33,101 bases of DNA. It comes from DASTSN01 sp035549175. GTDB taxonomy: Bacteria > Bacteroidota > Bacteroidia > Chitinophagales > Chitinophagaceae. The stretch is from the NCBI GenBank assembly GCA_035549175.1, contig DASZRL010000129.1:1-33101 (forward strand), in the 5' to 3' direction. The notes below the pieces were generated by a model. It did no database searches, had not been told where the DNA came from, and saw only the letters and a program-made list of their open reading frames with translations. Shown here in pieces: positions 14,720 to 22,145 of this stretch. The translations under genes were made by a program, and so were the position numbers. Each line of letters opens with the position of its first letter. Position 1 is the first letter of the stretch.

Positions 14720-16126
14720 TCAGGGATGTTCATAACAGCCCAGGTCCGGCAGGCCGACCGGACGGGGGTTGCCGTCCAGGTCCAGGGTTACGCCGGCGTC
14801 CACGCCCGCATCCAGGGCAGGGGACCCGGGTTTCAGCCTGAAATTGTAATAGTTGCGCGAGGCATTGATGCTATCGAACTGGGGAGGCAGGTTTTGAAGC
14901 ACCTGGTTGGTGGTCAGGTCGGAGGAGGGCGTTTTCACTTTTAAGAGGGCATGGTCCAGGATGGCCTGGAATGCCGCACTCCCATCGCGGGCCGTGACCA
15001 CTTCGTCGTCCACCGTCCCGTCATCTCCCCAGAAGATGCAGTTGCGGAAAACGGCCTGCAGGTCGGCAGCCTGGGCCTGTCCGCCGACTGAGACGTAATT
15101 GCTCAGGAAGAGGACGGGGTCCTTGTGCAGGAAGAAATTATTGGAATAGGAAGCCACCGTGCAGTGTACGAAGCTGTAATCGCCCCCCTTGGCCAGCACC
15201 AGGTTTTTACCGCAGTTGCTGATCAGGCAGTTGGTGGCGCGGATACTGGAATGAAGGGCGATGATGCCGGCGTCATAGGCATTATCAATGAGGCACTGGT
15301 TCAGTTCCAGCACCGGGGTGGTGGGGGTGGCAGGCTCCTGCAGGGCTAGGGCCTGGTAGGCATTGCGGATGACGGCATAATCCAGGCGGTTCTGCTGGCT
15401 GGCCGACCGGAAATAGATGCCTGGCCAGGCAGCCGGGTAATCGCGGTAGGGGTCATCAAGTCGGTCCCCCCGGAAATAGACCCGGTCGGCTGAGTCCTTC
15501 CCGCCGCTGACCCGGAGGCTGCCGTCGACCAGTAACGGAGCGTCTGCATGCAGGTAGATGCGGCAACCCGGGCCGATGTGCAGGGTGGATCCGGCCTGGA
15601 CTGTCAGGGATCCGAGCACGACATAAGGCAGGTCATTGGTCCAGTTCTCATCCGTACTTACCACATGGTTACGCAGGTAGTGCGCATTCTGCCCCCAGGC
15701 TTCCAGCTGGACCACCCGCGTATTTCCGTTAAAAGAGACTTGGATGCTGTCGCGGATAACAAAGGGCTGGTTGGCCGTGGTGGGATCGATCCGGACCTGG
15801 ACAAAAACGTAGAGACTGTCTCCGGCGGCCAGCTCCAGGTTGTCTGCTTCCGGGCCCGGCATACCATCTGCGTTGATGCGGTAGGCCGAGGCGGTTCCGC
15901 CCATCAGCCGGACGGAACGGATACGCAGCGCCTGGTTGTTAGGATTCAGAATCTTAAAAGATTGCGTGACGGATCCTGCGGAGGTAAATACCGTATCATA
16001 GTGCAGGGTGTCTGCGGACAAGGACAGGCCGGCATCGGGACTTGTGATAAACTGATTCTTCCTGCAGGCAATCAGGACGGTCAGCATCACGAACGCGCTG
16101 AGCGCAGCGGCAGGAAGGATTTTCAT
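14720..16126 (-). CDS. Lipoprotein with Ig-like domain and right-handed beta-helix
   Basis: A 468-residue envelope lipoprotein of unknown role. MKILPAAALSAFVMLTVLIAC gives a signal peptide with the lipobox LIAC (Cys21). Residues about 35-150 resemble an Ig-like 'choice-of-anchor' domain (SVTQSFKILNPNNQALRIRSV). From about 160 onward short repeated strands with Asn and Cys turns (LTVQAGSTLHIGPGCRIYLH, LNQCLIDNAYDAGIIALH, TNCLISNCGKNLVLAKGG) look like a parallel beta-helix of the pectate-lyase type. The end (NFRLKPGSPALDAGVDAG, then DLGCYEHP) is the closing motif often seen in such proteins. No catalytic residues can be assigned, so it may bind rather than cut polysaccharide. The ATG at 16124-16126 is used; the frame extending to 16165 crosses an exact -7 box. 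Confidence 0.8.
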   Translation of the reverse strand: MKILPAAALSAFVMLTVLIACRKNQFITSPDAGLSLSADTLHYDTVFTSAGSVTQSFKILNPNNQALRIRSVRLMGGTASAYRINADGMPGPEADNLELAAGDSLYVFVQVRIDPTTANQPFVIRDSIQVSFNGNTRVVQLEAWGQNAHYLRNHVVSTDENWTNDLPYVVLGSLTVQAGSTLHIGPGCRIYLHADAPLLVDGSLRVSGGKDSADRVYFRGDRLDDPYRDYPAAWPGIYFRSASQQNRLDYAVIRNAYQALALQEPATPTTPVLELNQCLIDNAYDAGIIALHSSIRATNCLISNCGKNLVLAKGGDYSFVHCTVASYSNNFFLHKDPVLFLSNYVSVGGQAQAADLQAVFRNCIFWGDDGTVDDEVVTARDGSAAFQAILDHALLKVKTPSSDLTTNQVLQNLPPQFDSINASRNYYNFRLKPGSPALDAGVDAGVTLDLDGNPRPVGLPDLGCYEHP

Positions 16127-16132
16127 GGTATT

Positions 16133-16140
16133 CAAAAATA
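16133..16140 (-). promoter_or_regulatory. Candidate -7 box of the beta-helix lipoprotein gene
   Basis: The minus strand reads TATTTTTG, AATACC, ATG. The box matches TAnnTTTG exactly and is 6 bases from the start codon, so the mRNA would be leaderless or have only a few untranslated bases. Confidence 0.5.
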
Positions 16141-16211
16141 GGGTAAGAAATTGACTTCCCTGCATGGGGAAGCGCGCAGGAAATAGCCATCAGCTCACCG
16201 GCGGGAGCATT

Positions 16212-16589
16212 TTACGGACCCCGGCCGCGGCGAAAAACAAAGATATGGCCGTTGTCCGACCACATATAGGTAAGGTATTTCCTGGAAAGGTTCAGTAAGT
16301 AATAGGCAGAGCCTTCGGGCCGGGAACCATTCCGGACCAGCAGCGTGTCATGCCGCAGCAGGTATATTCCCGAATCGACCGCCTCGTTTCCATACAGGGA
16401 GAGGACCAGGCTATCCGTTATGCAAAGGCGGTACTGGTGATCTTCCTCCGAAATACAGCAACCGGGAAGTAACCGGGGGTCGGGGACCAGGCCGGATGGC
16501 TGCCCGTAGGTCCTGCCGATGGAAAATACGGCAAGCACCATCAGGGCGAACCGGGCAGGGTATAGGAAACCAAAAACGGGCAGGCGCAT
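16212..16589 (-). CDS. Small exported protein of unknown function
   Basis: A 125-residue protein I do not recognise. It begins with a basic and hydrophobic stretch ending near TYGQ (about residues 1-30), a plausible signal peptide, leaving a mature part of about 95 residues. That part has a Cys pair in LLPGCCISEED, a third Cys in RLCITD, and several predicted beta strands (LVLSLYGNE, YYLLNLSRKYLTYMW, HIFVFRRG), suggesting a small beta-rich, possibly disulfide-bonded domain. The gene begins 18 bases after the radA stop and is likely on the radA transcript, but a functional link is not implied. Confidence 0.6.
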   Translation of the reverse strand: MRLPVFGFLYPARFALMVLAVFSIGRTYGQPSGLVPDPRLLPGCCISEEDHQYRLCITDSLVLSLYGNEAVDSGIYLLRHDTLLVRNGSRPEGSAYYLLNLSRKYLTYMWSDNGHIFVFRRGRGP

Positions 16590-16607
16590 GACAGGCAGGA
16601 TCGGGGA

Positions 16608-17981
16608 TCAGAAAAGGAACCGGTAGAGTTCGTCCACCCGACCCATGGGGATGATTTCAATGGTGGCCGGCAGCCTGGCGATTCCCTTCTGGTTGTACTT
16701 GGAGACGATGATCTTTTCAAAACCCAGTTTCTCCGCCTCGGCAATGCGCTGCTCGATCCGGTTGACCGCGCGGATCTCGCCGCTCAGCCCCACCTCCCCG
16801 GCAAAGCAGATATGGGCAGGCAGGGGAACGTCTTCGAAGGAGGACAGCAGGGCGGACAGTACGGCGAGGTCCGTGGAGGGGTCCTCCACCTTGAGCCCGC
16901 CGGCAATGTTCAGGAATACATCCCTGACCCCGAAATGAAAGCCGCCGCGTTTTTCCAGTACGGCGAGCAGCAGCTGGAGACGACGCAGGTCGAACCCGCT
17001 TACCGTGCGCTGGGGGGTACCATAGACCGATTGGGTCACCAGGGCCTGTACCTCGATCAGCAGGGGTCGCATGCCCTCCATGGTCGCTGCGATGGCAATG
17101 CCGCTGAGGGCATCTTCCTTCTGGGTGATAAGGATCTCGCTGGGGTTTACCACCCCCTTCATCCCGGCATCCGTCATTTCATAGATACCTAGTTCGGCCG
17201 TTCCCCCGAACCGGTTCTTCAGCGTGCGCAGGATCCGGTACGCATAGTGGCGGTCCCCTTCGAACTGCAGGACCGTATCCACCATATGCTCCAGGATCTT
17301 GGGGCCGGCGATGCTGCCGTCCTTGGTGATATGGCCAATCAGGAAGACAGGCGTATTGGTTTCCTTGGCGAATCGCTGGAATTCGGCCGTGCATTCCCGG
17401 ATCTGGGAAACACTGCCCGGCGAGGAATCGATCAGGGGGGTTTGCAGGGTTTGTACGGAGTCGACGATTACCAGCTGGGGCTTCAGCTTGCGGATCTCCT
17501 GGAAAATGACCTGGGTGGAAGTCTCGGTCAGCAGGTAGAAATGTTCGTTTCCTTCCTGCAAACGGTCAGCGCGCATTTTGATTTGCTGCTCACTTTCCTC
17601 CCCGCTGATGTACAGCACCACCGTATCGCGGAGCTGGAGTCCGTTCTGCAGGAACAGGGTCGATTTGCCGATTCCAGGCTCTCCGGCTACCAGCACAATG
17701 CTGCCCGGGACAATGCCGCCGCCCAGGACCCGGTTCAATTCCGGATCGCGGGTGATCATACGTGCTTCCTGCTGGGTTTGAATGGCCGTTATGGGAACCG
17801 TCTTGCTTTCCCGCTTGCCGCCGTGGTATTCCTTCCAGCCATTCCTGGCTTTGCTTTCCTCTTTGTGGATCAACTCTTCCACAAAGCTGTTCCACTGGCC
17901 GCAGGAAGGACACTGGCCGATCCATTTCACACTTTCATACCCGCATTGCTGACAGAAAAATGCCGACTTAACCTTGCTCAT
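16608..17981 (-). CDS. radA: DNA repair protein RadA (Sms)
   Basis: A 457-residue RecA-related ATPase that processes recombination intermediates and drives branch migration. The N-terminal zinc finger is C10-x2-C13-x10-C24-x2-C27. Walker A is GEPGIGKST (100-108). The RadA-specific motif KNRFG is present near residue 256 (LKNRFGGTAELGIYEM), and the C-terminal Lon-protease-like domain ends the protein with GRVDELYRFLF. Length and domain order are normal. The ATG is followed by MSKVKSAFFCQQCG, the usual start. Upstream lies a long structured gap with a hairpin 22 bases from the start codon. The only -7-like sequence, TAATTTTA (17987-17994), lacks the final G. Confidence 0.95.
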   Translation of the reverse strand: MSKVKSAFFCQQCGYESVKWIGQCPSCGQWNSFVEELIHKEESKARNGWKEYHGGKRESKTVPITAIQTQQEARMITRDPELNRVLGGGIVPGSIVLVAGEPGIGKSTLFLQNGLQLRDTVVLYISGEESEQQIKMRADRLQEGNEHFYLLTETSTQVIFQEIRKLKPQLVIVDSVQTLQTPLIDSSPGSVSQIRECTAEFQRFAKETNTPVFLIGHITKDGSIAGPKILEHMVDTVLQFEGDRHYAYRILRTLKNRFGGTAELGIYEMTDAGMKGVVNPSEILITQKEDALSGIAIAATMEGMRPLLIEVQALVTQSVYGTPQRTVSGFDLRRLQLLLAVLEKRGGFHFGVRDVFLNIAGGLKVEDPSTDLAVLSALLSSFEDVPLPAHICFAGEVGLSGEIRAVNRIEQRIAEAEKLGFEKIIVSKYNQKGIARLPATIEIIPMGRVDELYRFLF

Positions 17982-18130
17982 ACTGGTAAAATTAGTTCAT
18001 CCGGCCCAGTTGCTGCCTGGGCGTATTACCGAACGGGCTCCGGTCATTATTCCGGCAGCTTATTATTTGTTGAACGAGGCGCAACGGGGAGAAATGGGAA
18101 GAAATGCAGGGGGTAAAATTCCCGGTGGAT

Positions 18131-18166
18131 GAAAAAGTAAAAAGGGCCAATCTGACGATTGACCCT
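18131..18166 (-). terminator. Minus-strand terminator hairpin with no annotated gene in front of it
   Basis: Read on the minus strand, GGGTCAATC pairs with GATTGGCCC (9 bp, one G-U; a tenth A-T pair is possible) around a GTCA loop, followed by TTTTTACTTTTTC. The G-U pair exists only in minus-strand RNA; plus-strand RNA would have a C-A mismatch. It lies 155 bases upstream of radA, so it ends either a small RNA or an attenuated radA leader. Confidence 0.65.
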
Positions 18167-18252
18167 CTTACTTACTAACCCATTAAATTCTTGCACTAAG
18201 TTACAAATATGCCCCACTTTACAAAATAATTTTTTCGTGCTGTGAATAAATT

Positions 18253-18288
18253 CCGGCCCCTATGCGCGCCTGGCTCCGGCGCGGCCGG
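18253..18288. repeat. GC-rich two-part inverted repeat
   Basis: CGCGCC (18265-18270) pairs with GGCGCG (18278-18283) around a 7-base loop. The outer CCGGC (18253-18257) pairs with GCCGG (18284-18288), leaving a 7-base bulge on the left side. There is no adjacent T-run on either strand. It may be part of a structured RNA. Confidence 0.45.
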
Positions 18289-18369
18289 GACCGGTGAAAT
18301 TGTGTCTTTAATACATTATAAATCATTATTTTATATAAATTCCTGAAAATTCCTCCTGCCCCGGAATTT

Positions 18370-18411
18370 CCTGACTTTCCGGCCAAACTGCCGCCGGAAA
18401 CGAGGGTCAGG
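18370..18411. repeat. Long inverted repeat upstream of the zinc peptidase gene
   Basis: CCTGAC-TTTCCGGC pairs with GCCGGAAA-GTCAGG, giving 14 bp interrupted by a 5-base bulge (18401-18405) with a 9-base loop. It starts 140 bases before the ATG at 18511. There is no T-run, so a terminator is unlikely. Confidence 0.5.
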
Positions 18412-18510
18412 GTGTCAAAAAGACGGCATACGTTGACGAGTGGTTGGACGGGTCTGCCAAATCATGGTTTGGTCGCAGATTTGCGGTATTTGTGGTAAAA
18501 AATCGAACGA

Positions 18511-19197
18511 ATGACACCCTCTATTTTCCTGGTTTCGTTGCTTTTTGTGGGGATCAGCATGCTGGTATCCCTGGTGCTGAAAGGCAAGCTGAATGCGTAC
18601 GGGAAACAGCCCCTGGCCAGCGGCCTGACGGGCCGGGAGGTGGCAGAAAAGATGCTCCGGGAAAGCGGGATTTACGATGTCCAGGTTATTTCGGCCGAAG
18701 GCTTCCTGTCGGACCATTATAACCCCTTGAATAAGACCGTCAACCTGAGCCCGGAAGTATATAATGGGCAGAGCGTAGCCTCGGCCGCCATAGCCGCCCA
18801 CGAGTGCGGGCATGCCGTCCAGCACGCCACCGCCTACCGCTGGCTCATGCTGCGCAGCCGCCTGGTTCCCATGGTCCAGGCCAGTTCCGGCCTCGTCAAC
18901 TGGATATTGCTCGCTGGAATCCTGTTAATCAACCGGTTCCCGGAGCTTTTGCTGGTGGGCATTGGCCTGTTTGCCCTGACTGTGCTTTTCTCCCTGATCA
19001 CCCTGCCGGTGGAATTTGACGCCAGCCGGCGGGCCCTTGCCTGGCTGAACCATACCAGGGTGACCACCCCGCAGGAGTACCCCAGGGCCAAGGACGCCCT
19101 GAAATGGGCTGCCATGACCTATGTAGTGGCCGCCCTGGCTGCCGTGGTGACCCTGATCCAGTACCTATTTATTTATCTGGGGAACCGCAACCGGTAA
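18511..19197 (+). CDS. Membrane zinc metallopeptidase, YugP type
   Basis: A 228-residue neutral zinc metallopeptidase of the YugP family (Pfam Zn_peptidase_2). The zinc-binding motif is H97-E98-C-G-H101 in AAHECGHAVQH. Hydrophobic segments at about 3-23, 122-160 and 200-222 make it an integral membrane protein with the active site next to the membrane. EFDASRRAL (about residue 168) is the conserved region with a candidate third ligand. The physiological substrate is not known. Length is normal for the family. The gene is divergent from radA, with no strong -7 box (CAGATTTG at 18476-18483 is one base off). It ends at its own terminator. Confidence 0.88.
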   Translation: MTPSIFLVSLLFVGISMLVSLVLKGKLNAYGKQPLASGLTGREVAEKMLRESGIYDVQVISAEGFLSDHYNPLNKTVNLSPEVYNGQSVASAAIAAHECGHAVQHATAYRWLMLRSRLVPMVQASSGLVNWILLAGILLINRFPELLLVGIGLFALTVLFSLITLPVEFDASRRALAWLNHTRVTTPQEYPRAKDALKWAAMTYVVAALAAVVTLIQYLFIYLGNRNR

Positions 19198-19228
19198 TAC
19201 CCGGCACCGAAGATCAACCCGATTGACC

Positions 19229-19262
19229 AGGCAAACCCCGGCATGTCCGGGGTTTGCCTTTT
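19229..19262 (+). terminator. Terminator of the zinc peptidase gene
   Basis: A perfect 13-bp stem (19229-19241 with 19247-19259) with a CATGT loop runs into TTTT. It lies 31 bases after the stop codon. Confidence 0.85.
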
Positions 19263-19271
19263 CCCGGGCGG

Positions 19272-19300
19272 AAAAAAACATCCCGCCTGCAGGCGGGATG
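19272..19300 (-). terminator. Terminator of rng
   Basis: A perfect palindrome (CATCCCGCC, TGCA, GGCGGGATG; 19279-19300) is followed on the minus strand by seven T. It lies 29 bases beyond the rng stop codon and directly beside the plus-strand terminator. Confidence 0.88.
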
Positions 19301-19329
19301 GAGAATAGTTTGTCCGGGCCGGTGCGCAC

Positions 19330-20880
19330 TCAGAGTTTGATTTCCTCCTCGCGCCGGTCAAAAAAGTGAAACTCGGTCAGGTGGTAGGCGGTATTGGCCA
19401 CCACATTAATTTTCTGGTGAAACTTGCGCTGCCACTGGGCCTTGCGCGACCAGAGCCAGCCCTTGGTCAGGTAGGCGTGTATGATGGGATGGACAGCCAG
19501 GGTAAGGTGGCTGTGCTTGTGGGTAAACAGGTAATTGAGGTTCTTTTCAATCTCGTCTTCCAGGATCAGGGTGGAAGAAATCTTGCCGGTGCCGTTGCAG
19601 CTGGGGCAGACTTCCTGGGTATTGATGTTCACTTCCGGCTTCATACGCTGCCGGGTGATCTGCATCAGGCCGAATTTGGAAATGGGGAGTACGGCGTGTT
19701 TGGCCCGGTCGGTGGCCATGAACTCCTCCATCTTTTCAACCAGCTTGCGCTTGTTCTCGGGGTATTTCATATCGATGAAATCCACCACGATGATCCCGCC
19801 GAGGTCCCGCAGGCGGAGTTGCCGGGCTATTTCTTCCGCGGCCTCCAGGTTTGTTTCCAGCGCATTTTGTTCCTGGTTGTTGCCGACACTCTTGTACCCG
19901 CTGTTCACGTCTATGACGTGCAGGGCCTCGGTGTGCTCGATGATCAGGTAGGCCCCGCTGTTCAGGTTGACGGTTTTTCCGAAGGACGCCTTCACCTGCT
20001 TGGTAATACCAAAGGCGTCGAAGATGGGAGAACCGTTCTGGTAGTACGACACGATATCCGCCTTTTCCGGGGCAATCCGCTGGATATAGGACTTGGTGTC
20101 ATTGAATATATTGCGGTCATTGACGACGATGCGGTTGAAGTCCTCGTTGAGAAGATCCCGCAGGATGGAGGTCGTCTTGGTCTGCTCACTGAGGATTTTG
20201 GCCGGCGGGGTGGCACCGCGCAGGTTATGCTGGATGGTCTTCCACATGTCCACCAGGGCCGACAGGTCTTCGTGGAGTTCGGCGGTATTCTTTCCCTCTG
20301 CCGCGGTGCGCACGATGACACCGAAATTCTTGGCTTTGATGGCTTCCACGATCTTTTGCAACCGCTTGCGCTCCTCGGAGGAATGGATCTTCCGGGATAC
20401 GGCCACGATATCATTGAAAGGGGTCAGCACGACGAAGCGGCCCGGCAGGGAGATCTCGCAACTGAGCCGGGGCCCTTTGGCGGCAATGGGCTCTTTGAGG
20501 ATCTGCACGAGAATATTGGGTTTGCCCCCCAGCACCTCGGTGATTTTGCCGGTTTTGACGATCTCCGGTTCGACTTCAAATTTGCCGAAATCCGGTCCCG
20601 TCTCGCTCTTGTCGTTCATGCACTGGCTCGTGAATTTGAGCAGGGAGCGCGCATAGGGGCTCAGGTCGGTGTAGTGCAGGAAGGCATCCTTTTCAAAACC
20701 CACATCCACGAAGGCGGCATTCAGTCCCGGGATCAGTTTTTTTACTTTTCCCAGGTAAAGGTCGCCAACCGCGAAACGGGCATCGCTCTTTTCGCTATGC
20801 AGTTCCACCAGTCTCCTGTCTTCCATCAGGGCAATTTCCACGCCCTGCGGAGCAGCATTAATGATGAGTTCTTTGTTCAC
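19330..20880 (-). CDS. rng: Ribonuclease G/E family endoribonuclease
   Basis: A 516-residue single-strand-specific endoribonuclease of the RNase E/G family, acting in rRNA maturation and mRNA decay. The N-terminal S1 domain includes DLYLGKVKKLIPGLNAAFVD. The catalytic metal ligands are Asp324 in VIDVNSG and Asp367 in GGIIVVDFIDM. The zinc-link is C425-P-S-C428-N-G-T-G. The long acidic C-terminal scaffold of RNase E is absent, so this is the RNase G form. The start is a GTG (20878-20880), with no Shine-Dalgarno. It is the last gene of a minus-strand series with the COX24-like, TPR and HU genes, an order kept beside mutY in Bacteroidota. A 204-base gap precedes it, so it may have its own promoter. 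Confidence 0.95.
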   Translation of the reverse strand: MNKELIINAAPQGVEIALMEDRRLVELHSEKSDARFAVGDLYLGKVKKLIPGLNAAFVDVGFEKDAFLHYTDLSPYARSLLKFTSQCMNDKSETGPDFGKFEVEPEIVKTGKITEVLGGKPNILVQILKEPIAAKGPRLSCEISLPGRFVVLTPFNDIVAVSRKIHSSEERKRLQKIVEAIKAKNFGVIVRTAAEGKNTAELHEDLSALVDMWKTIQHNLRGATPPAKILSEQTKTTSILRDLLNEDFNRIVVNDRNIFNDTKSYIQRIAPEKADIVSYYQNGSPIFDAFGITKQVKASFGKTVNLNSGAYLIIEHTEALHVIDVNSGYKSVGNNQEQNALETNLEAAEEIARQLRLRDLGGIIVVDFIDMKYPENKRKLVEKMEEFMATDRAKHAVLPISKFGLMQITRQRMKPEVNINTQEVCPSCNGTGKISSTLILEDEIEKNLNYLFTHKHSHLTLAVHPIIHAYLTKGWLWSRKAQWQRKFHQKINVVANTAYHLTEFHFFDRREEEIKL

Positions 20881-21032
20881 ACCACAACATCTTAAGATGA
20901 GTATTCCATCCTGTTTCCGGTCAAGCAGGCTGCCAGGCTACCGTACTGAAGTGCTGAGTTTACCTGTAGGATATGGCTGGAGCAAATAGATGGGGTGCAA
21001 AACTGTACGGCGAACAACCTGTTATGTGAAGG

Positions 21033-21060
21033 CTGCCCGGTCCTTCTTTCGGCCGGGCAG
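21033..21060 (-). terminator. Hairpin downstream of the COX24-like gene
   Basis: CTGCCCGG (21033-21040) and CCGGGCAG (21053-21060) form a perfect 8-bp stem with a 12-base loop, 24 bases after the stop codon. There is no U-run, so termination would be weak. Confidence 0.4.
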
Positions 21061-21084
21061 TCGGTCCCGCTCAGGAAGGAGAAC

Positions 21085-21180
21085 TTACTTGTTCTTCTTC
21101 TTGTGACGGTTCTTTCTCAGTCTCTTCTTTCGCTTGTGCGTCGCAATTTTATGACGCTTTCTTTTTTTACCACAAGGCAT
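21085..21180 (-). CDS. 31-residue AURKAIP1/COX24 domain protein, probably ribosomal
   Basis: A very small gene encoding MPCGKKRKRHKIATHKRKKR followed by LRKNRHKKKNK. Over half of the residues are Lys or Arg. The form MPxGKKRKRHKIATHKRKKRLRKNRHKKK is the conserved Bacteroidota version of the AURKAIP1/COX24 domain (mS38 family). Mitochondrial members and the short mycobacterial protein bS22 belong to the small ribosomal subunit, so a ribosomal role is likely by family; the sequence alone cannot prove it. ATG is at 21178-21180 and TAA at 21085-21087. It lies 37 bases downstream of the TPR gene and upstream of rng. Its length makes it easy to miss in automatic annotation. Confidence 0.88.
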   Translation of the reverse strand: MPCGKKRKRHKIATHKRKKRLRKNRHKKKNK

Positions 21181-21217
21181 ACTACAATAATTTTTAACTT
21201 TCGTATTTCATTACCCG

Positions 21218-22063
21218 CTACGCGCCCAGCTGCCGGATCCGTTTTTCCACCTCGGCTTTCATGTCCGGTTTCCTGAGCAGCGGAAGGGCTTTATTATACC
21301 ACTCAATGGCTGATCGCTTATCCGAGATCCGCTCGTACAGATCGGCCAGGATCAGGATGGCTTCCAGGTTGTCCGGCTGAAGCCGGGCCACCGTGCGGAA
21401 GCGGGCGATCGCTTTATCATATTGGCCCGACATGACGGATCCGTAGCCCAGCACCGACTGCGCAAACACGTTGGTGCTGTCCCGGTCTGCAACCGATTTG
21501 ACTTTCAGGATCCCTTCCATGGGTGTCTCCGCGATACCGCCAAAAAGGTAGCAGGCGCCGAGGCCGACAAGGGAAGAGTCGTTGGCCGGATTAATCTTCA
21601 AAGATCGTTCAAAAAGGTCCTTGGCCTGAAGGGCCTCCCACTTTTTCAGGGCCGGATCGTCTACATCCCGCAGATTGCCTAAAAATAAGTGGGCTGCAAA
21701 GGTGAGGCTTTTTTCTGAATTTTCCAATCTGGCTGCTTCGGCCTCGTACCAGGCGTAGGGTTCGAAGATCCGCGCGGTATCGCCCCAGAAATGGGCCAGG
21801 CGGTGATAAACGGCAAGTTGCTGGTTGTGAACATCTCCGCGTACGACGGACTTTTCCAGGGCATTGACACGTACCAGCTGGTCGGGCTTCAGCTGCTGCT
21901 TGGCATGGAGGAGGATCGTATCAATTGACAGCGAAGCGGTTGCGCTTTCCTGCGGGTTGCCCGGAGGAGCCGGCTTTTTGTCCGGCACCGTTTTGCCGAA
22001 AACATACAGGACGGCAAGCAGGACGACTCCGGCCAGCGCCGTAATCCATTGAGGTCTTTTCAC
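21218..22063 (-). CDS. Membrane-anchored TPR protein
   Basis: A 281-residue protein with one N-terminal transmembrane segment (about 7-23, WITALAGVVLLAVLYVFG), a Pro-rich linker, and tetratricopeptide repeats in the C-terminal half. Recognisable repeat units include AKDLFERSLKINPANDSSLVGLGACYLFGG, SGQYDKAIARFRTVARLQPDNLEAILILADLYE and DKRSAIEWYNKALPLL (the last three or four helices-pairs, about 150-275). It probably scaffolds proteins on the periplasmic side. It is part of the HU/TPR/COX24/rng series found in Bacteroidota. An exact -7 box lies 17 bases before the ATG, so it need not depend on the HU promoter. Confidence 0.82.
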   Translation of the reverse strand: MKRPQWITALAGVVLLAVLYVFGKTVPDKKPAPPGNPQESATASLSIDTILLHAKQQLKPDQLVRVNALEKSVVRGDVHNQQLAVYHRLAHFWGDTARIFEPYAWYEAEAARLENSEKSLTFAAHLFLGNLRDVDDPALKKWEALQAKDLFERSLKINPANDSSLVGLGACYLFGGIAETPMEGILKVKSVADRDSTNVFAQSVLGYGSVMSGQYDKAIARFRTVARLQPDNLEAILILADLYERISDKRSAIEWYNKALPLLRKPDMKAEVEKRIRQLGA

Positions 22064-22080
22064 TGATTAAAATTTCGGTG

Positions 22081-22088
22081 CAAAGGTA
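22081..22088 (-). promoter_or_regulatory. Candidate -7 box of the TPR gene
   Basis: The minus strand reads TACCTTTG, an exact TAnnTTTG, 17 bases before the ATG at 22063. A TTG lies 16 bases upstream of the box. Confidence 0.5.
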
Positions 22089-22145
22089 CCCGATGCAACG
22101 GAATCAACGCCGCAGGTGGCAATAAAACTTTACTAAATCAGCTGT

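Larger units (their letters stand above)
17982..18510. other. 529-base gene-free region with several strong hairpins
   Basis: No gene is recognised between divergent radA and the zinc peptidase gene. The stretch contains four hairpins: 18004-18022 (6 bp), 18144-18165 with a U-run on the minus strand, 18253-18288 (two-part GC-rich stem) and 18370-18411 (14 bp with a 5-base bulge). Between the last two is an AT-rich core (about 18300-18352) of promoter-like composition. It may hold the divergent promoters and a short minus-strand RNA. Confidence 0.55.

Noticed and set aside
19366..20895. 509-codon plus-strand frame opposite rng
   Set aside because: RNase G on the other strand has all catalytic and zinc motifs. 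The antisense product has no recognisable features.
20995..21276. 93-codon plus-strand frame over the COX24-like gene
   Set aside because: The opposite strand encodes the conserved Lys/Arg-rich protein exactly from ATG to TAA; the plus frame has no features.
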